In this document: piece by piece, positions 1 to 8,631 of the stretch
How positions within the stretch are numbered: the first letter of the stretch is position 1
Layout: every line of letters starts with the position of its first letter
NCBI GenBank assembly: GCA_025449845.1
Contig: JANWIP010000020.1
Location: 1 to 64,000, forward strand
DNA length: 64,000 nucleotides
Direction: 5' to 3'
DNA from: Solirubrobacteraceae bacterium
Lineage (GTDB): Bacteria > Actinomycetota > Thermoleophilia > Solirubrobacterales > Solirubrobacteraceae
Position numbers and translations under genes: made by a program
Notes under the pieces: generated by a model
Told to the model about the DNA's origin: nothing
What the model saw: the letters and a program-made list of their open reading frames with translations, nothing else
The model's database searches: none

Positions 1-1
1 G

Positions 2-2674
2 CTCAAGCTTACGATCGCTTGCCTGGCAGCGCTGGGGACGCTGGCCGTGGGGGCCGCAGGGGCAAGCGCCACGCCATACATCGACGTCTGCACAGGTCTG
101 GGAAATCCGGCCCTCTGCTCCAATGGCTTCAGTCAGGTGTTTGACGTGGCAGTCGACAACAGCTCAAACCCGGGCACCGCCGGAGATGTGTATGTCACCG
201 ACATTCCCGGCACCGTATCCAGATACACCGCACTGGGCGCGCCCGCGCCGTTCTCAGGCACCGACGCTACACACATATCAGGCAACCAGATCACTGAATA
301 TGGCGCTGCCATCGGCGTGGGAGTTGAATATGCCACCGGTGACTTTTTCGTCAGCTATCGTCCGGCCAGCGGCAACGTGCTCAATAAGTTCAGCCCCACG
401 GGTGAACTTATTGCCTCATTCCCCCTTGCAGGCTTCACCGAAGACGCCGGCGTGGCCGTGGATAACTCCGCCGGTCCATCCAAGGGAGATATCTATGTCA
501 CCGATGCTGCGTCCAACACCGTTGACAAGCTCAATTCAACAGGTACGGTAATCGGAACCATCACCAGTGGTGTTGCCACTCCCTATGGTGTGGCGACAGA
601 CGCACACGGTCATGTGTACGTACTCAACTTCGGCAACGCAGTGCGGCAGTACAGCGAAAGCGGCGCCTTTGAAAAAGTGATCAACAGCGAAGCGCCACAG
701 GCAGTCGCTACCGACCCCAGTACAGGAGATATCTTTGTCGCCGAGGGGACCAACGCCCAGATACAGCCATATACAGAAGCAGGCGTGGCGCTTACGCCAT
801 TCGGCCACGAAGACCCCGTTTTCGGCGGCTTTACATCCGGGTTGGGCGTAAGCGGCACAACGCACTACGTATACGTATCCGACCTCGTAAGAGGGCATGC
901 CACAATCTTTGCCGAAGAAGCGCCAGCCCCGTCGGCACCGGTGACAGGAACTCCCGCCACGGAAATCACTGGGCATACCGCGAAGCTCCACGGTACCGTC
1001 AATCCAGGTGGCCCCGCACAGACCGCCTATCACTTCGGCTACAACACCAACGGCACCTGCGAAGGCGAAGGCAGCAATACAACCACGCCAGGCGAACCCG
1101 CCATTCGCAACAACGAAGCAGTGGAATCCGAAGCCACAGGATTAACGCCGAAGACGGTGTATACATTCTGCCTGGTCGCGACAAATCCATTCGGCGCAAC
1201 GCCCGGATCAGCCCAGACATTTGAAACGACGGCGGCCAAGCCAGCCGTCGAAGAAGCGGTCGTTGTAGAACGGGCGACCACGACCGTGAAGGTCTCGGCG
1301 AAGATCAATCCCGGTGGCGCCGCCACCACATGTGAAGTGCAGTACGGCACGACAACCGCATACGGCTCCATAGCTCCCTGTTCGGTGGCCGGCACAGGTA
1401 TCGTCGGCGTGCCTGTAAGCGCTGAACTGACGGGCCTGGCAGCGAACACCGAATACCACTTCCGGTTTGTGGCCAACAACGTGGAAGGCACGACTGAAGG
1501 GAGCGATGTCGTAGTCACCACCAAGCCACTGGTGGAAGCCGAAACCGGTGCAGCCAGCCCGATCGGCTCTGAAACGGCCACGCTTCACGGCATCGTCAGC
1601 ACCGGCGAAGAACCAGGCCGCTATTTCTTCGAATACGGCACGACCATCTCCTACGGCTCGAAGACCGCGGTCCTCGAAGTCTCGGGCGAAGGTGCCCACC
1701 CGGTAAGCATCCAGGTGACGGGCCTCGTGCCCAAGACGGGCTACCACTACCGGCTAGTTGCCACCCCCAAGAACGAACCCGCAGTCGAAATCCAGGGTGC
1801 GGACGCCACGTTCGAAACGTCCGCCGCAAAGCCGGCGATCGTAGAAGAGTTCTCTGAAAACGAAAATCGGCACAGCGTCTCATTGGGGGCGGAAATCAAC
1901 CCCAAGAACAGCGAAGCGACGTACTTCTTTGAATACGAAGAAGCGACTAAGTTCGAAGTGACTCATACCTACGGAAGGGCAACCCAGCACCAGACGCTCG
2001 CGGCCGGCACAGAAGCCGTCGAAGTCGGCCCAGAAGCGGTCACCGAACTGAACCCTGGCACCACCTATAACTACCGTGTGGTTGCGGAAAACGGGGCCGG
2101 CAGGGTGGAAGGCCCCGACGAAACATTCACAACCGCGGCTCCCCAGCTCGCGTTCGAGGAAGTGGAAACTGAGACCAAGCTTCCGCCACTGGTGTCGCAG
2201 ACCAAGGCGACGATCACCGGCCTAATCAACCCGAACGGCCTGCAGACCAACTACATCCTGGAAGTGGGCACCGAAGTCGAAGGTAAGATCGTCTATACGC
2301 CGAGCTTCGGCGTAGTCGGCAGCGGCAACGAAGGAGTACCGCTCGTCTTCACGTTGACGAACCTGCTGCCTGGCACCACCTATCACTACCGGTTCGGCGC
2401 ACAGAATGAAGACGGGACCGTATTCGGCCCCGACCACTCATTCAAGACCGGATCCTTCCCTTCGGGCATCACCCTGCCGGGACCAGTGCAGATCATACCC
2501 ACGCCACCACAGCCGATAGAAAAAATCGAAGGCACCCACATCAAGACCCGTGCGGAAAAGTACAAGGAAGCAGTAAAGCTCTGCAAGAAGAAGCCAAAGA
2601 AGAAGCGGGGGGCGTGCATGCGCAGAGCCAAGAAGAACTTCGGCCCTGTCAAGAAGAAGGGCAAGAAGAAGTAA
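2..2674 (+). CDS. Secreted NHL-propeller / fibronectin-like repeat protein (5' partial)
   Basis: The frame is open from base 2 and the first codons read as a hydrophobic signal-peptide core (LKLTIACLAALGTLAVGAAG) ending near ASA, so the true start lies left of the window; a GTG at 47 would cut the signal peptide. The N-terminal third has repeated D-V-A-V-D-N / G-D-I-Y-V-T-D blades, as in six-bladed NHL propellers. It is followed by about five modules of about 100 residues built on A-T-L-x-G-x-I-N-P-x-G, Y-F-x-E-Y-G-T and T-x-Y-H-Y-R, which look like fibronectin/Ig folds. The protein ends in a Lys/Arg tail (KKKPKKKRGACMRRAKK). This architecture is frequent in Thermoleophilia exported proteins. 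The likely role is extracellular binding or an envelope structure; no catalytic motif is visible. Confidence 0.85.
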   Translation, partial: LKLTIACLAALGTLAVGAAGASATPYIDVCTGLGNPALCSNGFSQVFDVAVDNSSNPGTAGDVYVTDIPGTVSRYTALGAPAPFSGTDATHISGNQITEYGAAIGVGVEYATGDFFVSYRPASGNVLNKFSPTGELIASFPLAGFTEDAGVAVDNSAGPSKGDIYVTDAASNTVDKLNSTGTVIGTITSGVATPYGVATDAHGHVYVLNFGNAVRQYSESGAFEKVINSEAPQAVATDPSTGDIFVAEGTNAQIQPYTEAGVALTPFGHEDPVFGGFTSGLGVSGTTHYVYVSDLVRGHATIFAEEAPAPSAPVTGTPATEITGHTAKLHGTVNPGGPAQTAYHFGYNTNGTCEGEGSNTTTPGEPAIRNNEAVESEATGLTPKTVYTFCLVATNPFGATPGSAQTFETTAAKPAVEEAVVVERATTTVKVSAKINPGGAATTCEVQYGTTTAYGSIAPCSVAGTGIVGVPVSAELTGLAANTEYHFRFVANNVEGTTEGSDVVVTTKPLVEAETGAASPIGSETATLHGIVSTGEEPGRYFFEYGTTISYGSKTAVLEVSGEGAHPVSIQVTGLVPKTGYHYRLVATPKNEPAVEIQGADATFETSAAKPAIVEEFSENENRHSVSLGAEINPKNSEATYFFEYEEATKFEVTHTYGRATQHQTLAAGTEAVEVGPEAVTELNPGTTYNYRVVAENGAGRVEGPDETFTTAAPQLAFEEVETETKLPPLVSQTKATITGLINPNGLQTNYILEVGTEVEGKIVYTPSFGVVGSGNEGVPLVFTLTNLLPGTTYHYRFGAQNEDGTVFGPDHSFKTGSFPSGITLPGPVQIIPTPPQPIEKIEGTHIKTRAEKYKEAVKLCKKKPKKKRGACMRRAKKNFGPVKKKGKKK

Positions 2675-2726
2675 GCGCCAGACCCATTCATCTTGAGCGT
2701 TGCTCCACCTCTCCGGCGACGCTCAG

Positions 2727-2761
2727 CGAGGCCCAGCACCCACCCCTGGTGCTGGGCCTCG
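2727..2761. terminator. Bidirectional hairpin terminator
   Basis: There is a perfect 14-bp inverted repeat (2727-2740 with 2748-2761) around a 7-nt loop, based on GAGGCCCAGCACC. It lies between two convergent genes and has only a short T run, so it probably serves both strands. Confidence 0.7.
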
Positions 2762-2807
2762 GCGTTTGGGGTTGGGGAGCCTCAGCCTCAAAAGCCCCAG
2801 AAGATCC

Positions 2808-3461
2808 TTAGGAGATGGGGCGTCTTTCTGGCAGGGGGATGCCCTGCAGGCGAAAGACGAGCAGTGTCTCCTCAATATGACAGAGCGGCATGCGCTCGGA
2901 CAGCGAGTCAAGGTAGTCTGCCACCTCGGGGCATGCGGGATTGCCATAGTCGTGCCAGATGACCGCTGAGGCCCCGTTGCCTGGTGTCATACGCAATGCG
3001 TTCGCAGTGTCCTTTTCTACGTATTTGAGCGCATGATTGCCGTCGATGAATACGTACTCGATTCTGTCTTCGTAGGGCGTCGGATCAAATAGGTAAGAGT
3101 CGCCCAGCAGCTGCTCGACCTGCGCTTTCAGTCCCTCAAAGCTCCGCTGCGCGAGCACCGACCGGTTGGCCAACACGGCATCCTCTTCTTCAAGCTCAAT
3201 GCCATCGGTAGAGTCGAGATCGAGCGTGTACACCACCCCGCCAGGAGTAGTGAGGTTCTGGGCAAGCAGGCAAGTTGTATCCCCGAGGTAAGTGCCGAAC
3301 TCAAATACGCTCTTCGGTCTCACGGCTCTCAGCAGCGCCACCAGCAGGCAGGCTTCCAGAGCGAAGACGCTGCCGCCGATGACGCGGGGCAGATGAGCAA
3401 TGAAGTCCCTCTCGGAGGGGCTGACCATGGCAAAGATCTGGTGGGGCCGGATGTGCTCCAT
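2808..3461 (-). CDS. Class I SAM-dependent methyltransferase (Methyltransf_24-like)
   Basis: A 217-residue Rossmann methyltransferase. Motif I is VFEFGTYLGDTT, followed by the acidic ribose-binding strand VYTLDLDSTDG. Late motifs YVFIDGNHALKYVEKDT and VIWHDYGNPAC resemble the O-methyltransferase/cephalosporin-hydroxylase-like group that acts on sugars or small molecules. The length fits a stand-alone catalytic domain. It is convergent with the secreted repeat protein and separated from the PafBC gene by about 107 bp, so it is probably its own unit. The ATG at 3461 has only a weak Shine-Dalgarno sequence. The substrate cannot be predicted. Confidence 0.75.
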   Translation of the reverse strand: MEHIRPHQIFAMVSPSERDFIAHLPRVIGGSVFALEACLLVALLRAVRPKSVFEFGTYLGDTTCLLAQNLTTPGGVVYTLDLDSTDGIELEEEDAVLANRSVLAQRSFEGLKAQVEQLLGDSYLFDPTPYEDRIEYVFIDGNHALKYVEKDTANALRMTPGNGASAVIWHDYGNPACPEVADYLDSLSERMPLCHIEETLLVFRLQGIPLPERRPIS

Positions 3462-3568
3462 CGTGACCGCACCATCCTGATACAGAGGATGTCCCTATTC
3501 AAACTGATCCTTGGGACCCGCTCAGCATGTGATTCCCGGTGGAACCAGGTGTTTCCGTTTCTCGCGCC

Positions 3569-5851
3569 TTACACCCCAACGGGCACAGCGCGCAACTTAG
3601 TCACAGCGGCAAGCACCGCTTCGCGGGCGTCCTCGGGCTCGAGGATGGCAGCATCGCCGGCCTCCTTGAGGACCTCGCGGACCAGCCACTGCACGCCCGC
3701 GAAGCTGAGCTCGACCACGATTGACCCATCGGGGCGCTCAGCCACGACGCGACGCTGCTCGCGCGCCCAGCGGGCACGCTCAGGAGAGATCCATACGCGT
3801 GCGCTGCGCGAAGCCTGCACCTCGCCGGTGCGCATCCAGCCGTCGACTTCGGCGGCGGGGTCGACCTCTGGGCGCGGCTCAAAGCTCTCTTTGGTGACGC
3901 TCGCGCGCTTGATGCGATCCAGGCGGAAGTGGCGCATCGCCTCACGCTCGGGGTCGAAGCAGGCCACGTACCAACCCTCCCTGCCGTTGGTCAGCGCATA
4001 AGGCTCGACGCGGCGCAGCGAGAACTCATCCTCGTTCTCCTTGTAGTACTCCAGCTCGATCAGACGGTGCTCGACGATCGCCTTGGAGATCGAGCCCGCC
4101 ACCTCGGAGTCGTCGCCGGTGGCGTGCGCAACCTGCAGACCCTGTTCCATGGGATCCTCGCCGAGCGCCTTGACGATCTTCTCGCGCGCACTCGCCAGCG
4201 AGCCCTCGGGAATGTGCTCGCCGATCAGATCGATCGCCGCGACCAGCGCCTTGCCCTCGACGGGCAGCAGCCGCGCGGGGCGGTCGAAGTTGTCGCTGTA
4301 GGGCTCAGGATCGACCTCGATCTCCCCCTCCTCCTCGAGGATTTCCGCGTACAGCACGTAAGAGCCGCCACCGAAGTTGACGACGTTAAGCACGTCGATG
4401 TCCTCACGCAGCTCCTCATCGCTCAGCTGCAGGCGCTGGCGCAGCTCGGCTATCGGCAGGCGCTCACCGGCGCGGCCAGCCTGGATCAGGATGCTCGCCA
4501 GCGTCACCAGCCGCGCGAAACGCTCGGGACGGATCGCCGCCTCACCGCCAGCAGCCTGACGCGCGCCCTCGGGGTGCCCCCGCAAGGATGTGCCATGCGC
4601 CTCTTCCTCGGCGTCGCCTCGGCGTCGGCGGCCCCCACGGCGCACGCTTTTTGTGGCGCCGCCGTTTGCGCTTGTCGCGGCCGCACGAGCCCCGCGACGC
4701 GCTTTGATGCCAGCGCCATTGCCAGCGGCGTTGTCATCGCCTTGACCCTCGGCATCGCCCAGGCCGTCTTCGCCTGAGACTCCGTCCACCCCATCGACCT
4801 GAGCTCCATCGGTATCAGGCGGGCCCTCCGCGTGCCAGCGCTCCAACAGCTCCACGCGCCGCGCGTACTCTGTCACCAGCTCCTCGGGACCTTGCAGTCT
4901 GGCATTCTCGCCCAGGCCCAACACCCACGAGACGATCATGCGCACGTCACCATAAGGCGTACGCAGCAGCCGATCGCCGCTGTGGCCGTCGGGAGCCGGG
5001 ACGATCTCGCCATAGCGCCCGAAGTGGCGCTCGATCTGCCAGGCGATGCGCTCGCTGAGTACCACTTCGGCGACTCCCAGCTGCTCTCCCAGCTGCCACT
5101 CCGCGCGGTTTGCATAGGCACGCGGGTCGAACTCCTCGCGGCGGGGACGGCGGAAGTCGTGCTCGGCCTTGCTCGCGTAGGAGACCTTGCCGCGGATGCG
5201 CGTCAGGCGAAACACGCGGATCGCCTTGCGCTCATGTGCCCACCCGAGGAGGTAGAACTGCCCGCCCTGGAAGAGCAGGTGGTAGGGGTCCACCTTGCGG
5301 TGACCCACCTCGTCGCGACCCATCGTGTAGTAGTCGAAGGTGATCGTCTTTTGACGGAAGATCGCCGTCTCGATCTTGGCCAGGCGCGTTGACAGCTCGT
5401 GCCCGCCGGCCGAAGCGGTGATGCCCAGCGCCACCGAGCGCTGCTCGGGCGCCTGCAAGGGATTGGCCCGGCCCCAGGTGATCTGCTGCAAGGCCAGCCG
5501 CAGCGGCTCAGCGTAGGCGAACTCGCCATCGAGCAGGTGCAAAGCGGTCTGCAGCGCCGCCAGCTCCTTGTCTGAGAACTCGATCGGCGGCAGGTGGAAG
5601 TTCTCCGAGCGCAGCGAGTAGTTCTCCTGCTCAGCCGCTGCATCGGCGGGGCGCTCCACCGTCAGCTGGATGCGCAGCGACTCGAGCTCCGCCCGATCGG
5701 CGTAGAAGCGCCGCGCGAAGGCGTCTTCGTTCATCGCGCTGTAGCCCTCCACGTCGCGCCGTATCTCCAACGCCGTCACGGGCCGACGCTCGGCCATCAG
5801 GTAGGAAATAAGCGACAGCTGGCGGATCAGTTTCTCGGTGTCCTTGGCCAT
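3569..5851 (-). CDS. pafBC: PafB-PafC fused double WYL-domain transcriptional regulator
   Basis: 760 residues containing two HTH-WYL units. The first has an N-terminal winged helix (KLIRQLSLISYLMAERRPVT) and a WYL domain with ITFDYYTMGRDEVGHRKVDP and VFRLTRIRGKV. The second begins at RFARLVTLASILIQAG and ends in a WYL domain with LIELEYYKENEDE, RRVEPYAL and HFRLDRIKRASV. They are joined by a linker of about 95 residues, first acidic then basic (SVRRGGRRRRGD). PafB and PafC are separate adjacent genes in mycobacteria, where the heterodimer activates the LexA/RecA-independent DNA-damage regulon; natural fusions exist in other actinobacteria. No proteasome genes are adjacent here. The WYL domains probably sense a single-stranded nucleic-acid ligand (inference). 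Confidence 0.85.
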   Translation of the reverse strand: MAKDTEKLIRQLSLISYLMAERRPVTALEIRRDVEGYSAMNEDAFARRFYADRAELESLRIQLTVERPADAAAEQENYSLRSENFHLPPIEFSDKELAALQTALHLLDGEFAYAEPLRLALQQITWGRANPLQAPEQRSVALGITASAGGHELSTRLAKIETAIFRQKTITFDYYTMGRDEVGHRKVDPYHLLFQGGQFYLLGWAHERKAIRVFRLTRIRGKVSYASKAEHDFRRPRREEFDPRAYANRAEWQLGEQLGVAEVVLSERIAWQIERHFGRYGEIVPAPDGHSGDRLLRTPYGDVRMIVSWVLGLGENARLQGPEELVTEYARRVELLERWHAEGPPDTDGAQVDGVDGVSGEDGLGDAEGQGDDNAAGNGAGIKARRGARAAATSANGGATKSVRRGGRRRRGDAEEEAHGTSLRGHPEGARQAAGGEAAIRPERFARLVTLASILIQAGRAGERLPIAELRQRLQLSDEELREDIDVLNVVNFGGGSYVLYAEILEEEGEIEVDPEPYSDNFDRPARLLPVEGKALVAAIDLIGEHIPEGSLASAREKIVKALGEDPMEQGLQVAHATGDDSEVAGSISKAIVEHRLIELEYYKENEDEFSLRRVEPYALTNGREGWYVACFDPEREAMRHFRLDRIKRASVTKESFEPRPEVDPAAEVDGWMRTGEVQASRSARVWISPERARWAREQRRVVAERPDGSIVVELSFAGVQWLVREVLKEAGDAAILEPEDAREAVLAAVTKLRAVPVGV

Positions 5852-5942
5852 CCCTCCCCAGATTAGAACTCCCCGGGGATTGCTTGTTCTGGGAGGCCAG
5901 ATGGCCCCGCAATTTGCGGACTTTCAAGCCGCTTGGCGCGCC

Positions 5943-6017
5943 GGTGCTTCAGGCCGCTCGACGCTCGGTGCCTCAGGCCGCTCGGTGCTTCAGGCCACTC
6001 GGTGCCTCAGGCCGCCT
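5943..6017. repeat. Four imperfect 17-bp tandem repeats
   Basis: Units GGTGCYTCAGGCCRCTC start at about 5943, 5967, 5984 and 6001; the first is lengthened by 7 bp. The array crosses the stop codon of the OB/HD nuclease and is bracketed by two copies of TGGCGCGCCGG. Confidence 0.7.
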
Positions 6018-7002
6018 GGCGCGCCGGAGCCTGCACCGACTCCTCGCCCACGTGAGCGGGTGCCGCGAAGTGAGCCGGCGAACCGATCGCCCTGTCGAAA
6101 CTCGACCAGCGCTCGCCTTTAGCCAGCTCCTTCTCCAGGCGGTCGAAGCTGCCCAGGCGCCCGCCCAGGTTGTCGATCATGTGCACCAGCGTCGCCTCGC
6201 GTGTACACGGCACCACGGGGCTACCGTGCTCGAGCGTGCCATGGTGGGCGAGGATGATGTGGCCCACCGCCCAGGCCAGCTCCTGCGGGAAGCCCTCGAT
6301 CTGCTCCGTCGTACGCCTTACGCGGTAGTAGCCCAGTGCGATCTCGCCGTGCAATCTGCCTAGGTCGGTGAAGTCGATGCTCGACGGGTCCTCCGTGTAG
6401 GCCTCCAGCTTGCCTATGTCGTGCAGCAGCGCACCCGTCACGGCCACATCGCGGTCAATCCCCGGGAAGGTCGCACTGATCGCGCTCACCGCCTGCGCCA
6501 CGCCGAGGCAGTGCTCCAGCAGGCCGTGGCGGTAGGCCTGGTGGTAGTGCTTGGCAGCTGGGGCCATGCGATAGGACTGCCACAGCTCGCTGTCCGCGCC
6601 CAGAATGCGCTCCAGCAGCTCGCGCAGATGGGGCTCTTGGATCGTGGCCGTCAGCTCACGTAGGTCGCCCTCCATCTGCTCCGCGCTGCGCGCCGGGCCG
6701 TCCAGCAGGTCCTCAAGCAGATACGTCCCGTCCGCGGGTTTTGACAGTCCACGCAGGTTGATCTGCGGCCCGTAGCGTTGGTGGCGGCTGTAGCGGCCCT
6801 GCACGTGCACCGGCTCACCCTGCTTGGCCAGCTCCTGCGTCGGTCCAATCTCATCCCACACCATCGCACTCACCGCGCCCGTGCGGTCGCCCAGCTGCAA
6901 ACGCAGGTAGTCCCCGCCCTCTCGGCGCGTGCGGCGCTCGACATCCCGCACCAGCAGAACCTGGTCGATCTCCGTGCCGTCTGTGAACTCGCTCACCCGC
7001 AC
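6007..7002 (-). CDS. YhaM-like 3'-5' exoribonuclease (OB-fold + HD domain)
   Basis: The N-terminal OB fold (VLLVRDVERRTRREGGDYLR, LGDRTGAVSAMVWDEI, VHVQGRYSRHQRYGPQ) is followed by an HD phosphohydrolase domain with HGLLEHCLGV, GALLHDIGKL, HGEIALGYY and HIILAHHGTLEHGSP, i.e. the metal-binding H...HD...H...H...D pattern (last D in HMIDNLGG). This is the layout of YhaM/CBF1-type 3'-5' exonucleases (about 315-330 aa). The open frame continues about 70 codons upstream to 7212, but that part is low complexity (WGGWEGDRQGRSWCGRVRR) and unlike the family. I therefore place the start at the GTG at 7002 (331 aa); the GTG at 6996 and TTG at 7035 are alternatives. It probably acts in RNA or single-stranded DNA trimming in the cytoplasm. 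Confidence 0.8.
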   Translation of the reverse strand: MRVSEFTDGTEIDQVLLVRDVERRTRREGGDYLRLQLGDRTGAVSAMVWDEIGPTQELAKQGEPVHVQGRYSRHQRYGPQINLRGLSKPADGTYLLEDLLDGPARSAEQMEGDLRELTATIQEPHLRELLERILGADSELWQSYRMAPAAKHYHQAYRHGLLEHCLGVAQAVSAISATFPGIDRDVAVTGALLHDIGKLEAYTEDPSSIDFTDLGRLHGEIALGYYRVRRTTEQIEGFPQELAWAVGHIILAHHGTLEHGSPVVPCTREATLVHMIDNLGGRLGSFDRLEKELAKGERWSSFDRAIGSPAHFAAPAHVGEESVQAPARQAA

Positions 7003-7426
7003 GCCCTGGAAGGTAAAGACCTCCGCGGACAGCAATCCAGCCCCAGGCTCGCCGCCACCCGCCGGCCTGTGTGGTGCTTCCCAGGCCGGACACCCCACGC
7101 GCGTTCGGCCACGCCTCACGCGGCCACACCAGGACCGGCCCTGCCGGTCCCCTTCCCACCCTCCCCAGCTCGTCCTTGGGAGACTTCTTACTGTCAAGTG
7201 TCCAGCTGTCAAACGCTCGCGTCACACCTCATACCTTGATATCAGGTGCCAAACAGAAACTATGACTCTCCTCAATGTCTAAACGCCGCTGTACATATTG
7301 GCCGCGATAGACCTAGCCGTTTGCCGTTCTCATCCTTAGCTTTCTCTTTTCTGCATTGGAGGGTGGCGCAGGCGGCCACCGGCCGCCGAGCCGGGCCCCT
7401 CCTTTCCCAGTCATAGGGAGAACATC
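7003..7426. other. Intergenic region between divergent nuclease genes
   Basis: No gene is supported here. The minus strand holds an open but low-complexity extension of the nuclease frame up to 7212. A stretch at about 7190-7350 is clearly richer in A/T than its surroundings and probably carries the promoters of both divergent genes, but no clean -35/-10 pair stands out. Confidence 0.5.
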
Positions 7427-8281
7427 TTGATAACGACGGACCCCACGCTACGAGTAATCAGCTGGAACGTAAACGGCATTCGCGCACGCTGGGCGCGCCT
7501 CACCGAGATGCTAGCCGGCGAGCGGCCAGATGTCGTTTGCCTGCAGGAGACTCGCTGTCCCGACAAGCGCTTTCCGCGTGGTCGCCTGCGCGAGCTTGGC
7601 TATCTCTCTCAACACTCTCCCGGCAGCCGCCGCGGGGGCGTCGCAATCCTGGTGCGCGCCGATCATCGCGAACACATGACGCACCCTTCCGGTGCGCTTG
7701 ACCACAAGCACGACATCGCCGAAGGGCGCTGGCTGGAGGTGACCGTCGAGGGCATCACCATCGGCTCGGTCTACGTACCCGCCGGGCACACGCGCTCTGA
7801 ACTGGATGACGCCGGCAAGCTCGCCTTCCTGGAGGCCATGGCCCGCCAGGCCCAGGAGGAGCACGAGCACCCGCTGCTGATCGTCGGCGACTTCAACGTC
7901 GCGCCGACCGACCAGGACGTCTACGAGCCTTCGTGGTTTGAAGACTCCTACCTCGCCGGCAGCGTCGAGCGCGAGGACCTCCGCGAGATCATGCGCGAGG
8001 GGCACCTGGTCGACGTCTACCGCGAGTTGCATCCCGACGATCGCGGCTTCACCTGCTGGGATCAGCGCGACGGGCACTATGCGCGCGACTACGGCCTGCG
8101 CATCGATCTGGCCCTCGCCAGTCAGCCGCTCGCCTCGCACGTCTCCCGCTGCGAGGTGGACCACGCTTATCGCCAGGGTCATCGCCCCTCCAACCACGCG
8201 CCTTTGCAGATCGAGCTAGACGACGTCGAGCAGTGCGCCCACTGCCTTGACGCCACCGCCGCGGCAGGCGCTGGGGACTAG
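7427..8281 (+). CDS. xthA: Exodeoxyribonuclease III (AP endonuclease)
   Basis: 284 residues of the exonuclease/endonuclease/phosphatase superfamily. Visible motifs are ISWNVNGIRARW, VCLQETRCPD (catalytic Glu), GSVYVPAG, LIVGDFNVAPTDQDVY (Asp/Asn), GFTCWDQRDGHYARDYGLRIDL and the terminal SNHAPLQIEL (catalytic His). The enzyme cuts at abasic sites and degrades the 3' strand in base excision repair. The start is the TTG at 7427, supported by AGGGAG at 7415-7420 with a 6-nt spacer; the downstream residues match the family N-terminus. A hairpin follows 20 bp after the stop. Confidence 0.93.
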   Translation: MITTDPTLRVISWNVNGIRARWARLTEMLAGERPDVVCLQETRCPDKRFPRGRLRELGYLSQHSPGSRRGGVAILVRADHREHMTHPSGALDHKHDIAEGRWLEVTVEGITIGSVYVPAGHTRSELDDAGKLAFLEAMARQAQEEHEHPLLIVGDFNVAPTDQDVYEPSWFEDSYLAGSVEREDLREIMREGHLVDVYRELHPDDRGFTCWDQRDGHYARDYGLRIDLALASQPLASHVSRCEVDHAYRQGHRPSNHAPLQIELDDVEQCAHCLDATAAAGAGD

Positions 8282-8300
8282 CCGCGGGGGAGGGACAACT

Positions 8301-8336
8301 CCGTCCGGCCGGGGGTGGGGGCCTCCGGCCGGACGG
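8301..8336 (+). terminator. Hairpin terminator after xthA
   Basis: A perfect 12-bp inverted repeat CCGTCCGGCCGG / CCGGCCGGACGG with a 12-nt G-rich loop, 19 bp beyond the xthA stop. It has no T tract. Confidence 0.65.
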
Positions 8337-8381
8337 TGTCCTCTGCATGTCCTCTGCATGCCGGTGTCCTCTGCATGCCGG
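8337..8381. repeat. 17-bp direct repeats
   Basis: Two exact tandem copies of TGTCCTCTGCATGCCGG (8348-8364, 8365-8381) preceded by an 11-bp partial copy (8337-8347). Confidence 0.8.
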
Positions 8382-8631
8382 TGAGTCTCCTCCGGTGGGG
8401 GAGGCAGCGGCCACGTCTCAGCGAGAGCGGGGGGCAACAGCAGAGGGCAACTGGGTGCGGGACTTTGTGGCTGGACTTTGTGGGCTTGGGACTTTTGGAG
8501 GTTAGTTAAAGGAGCGGCCATGGGAGGTCCGTCCACTTTTTTATTCGAATAACAATGGTATATGCGCTGTAGATACCTTTGCTAACAAATTTTGAAAACA
8601 ATGACCCCCTTCTAGCCTCTTTAAGTCTCTC

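Larger units (their letters stand above)
8282..8631. other. Intergenic region: hairpin, repeats and an AT-rich stretch
   Basis: No gene is supported in these 350 bp. They hold the xthA terminator (8301-8336), the 17-bp repeats (8337-8381) and, from about 8530 to 8625, a strikingly AT-rich stretch with a T6 run and the palindrome TTATTCGAATAA (8541-8552). The latter lies just downstream of aspS and could terminate it. Confidence 0.55.

Noticed and set aside
7003-7212. N-terminal extension of the YhaM-like protein
   Set aside because: The translated residues are low complexity and unlike the family; a downstream GTG is the better start.
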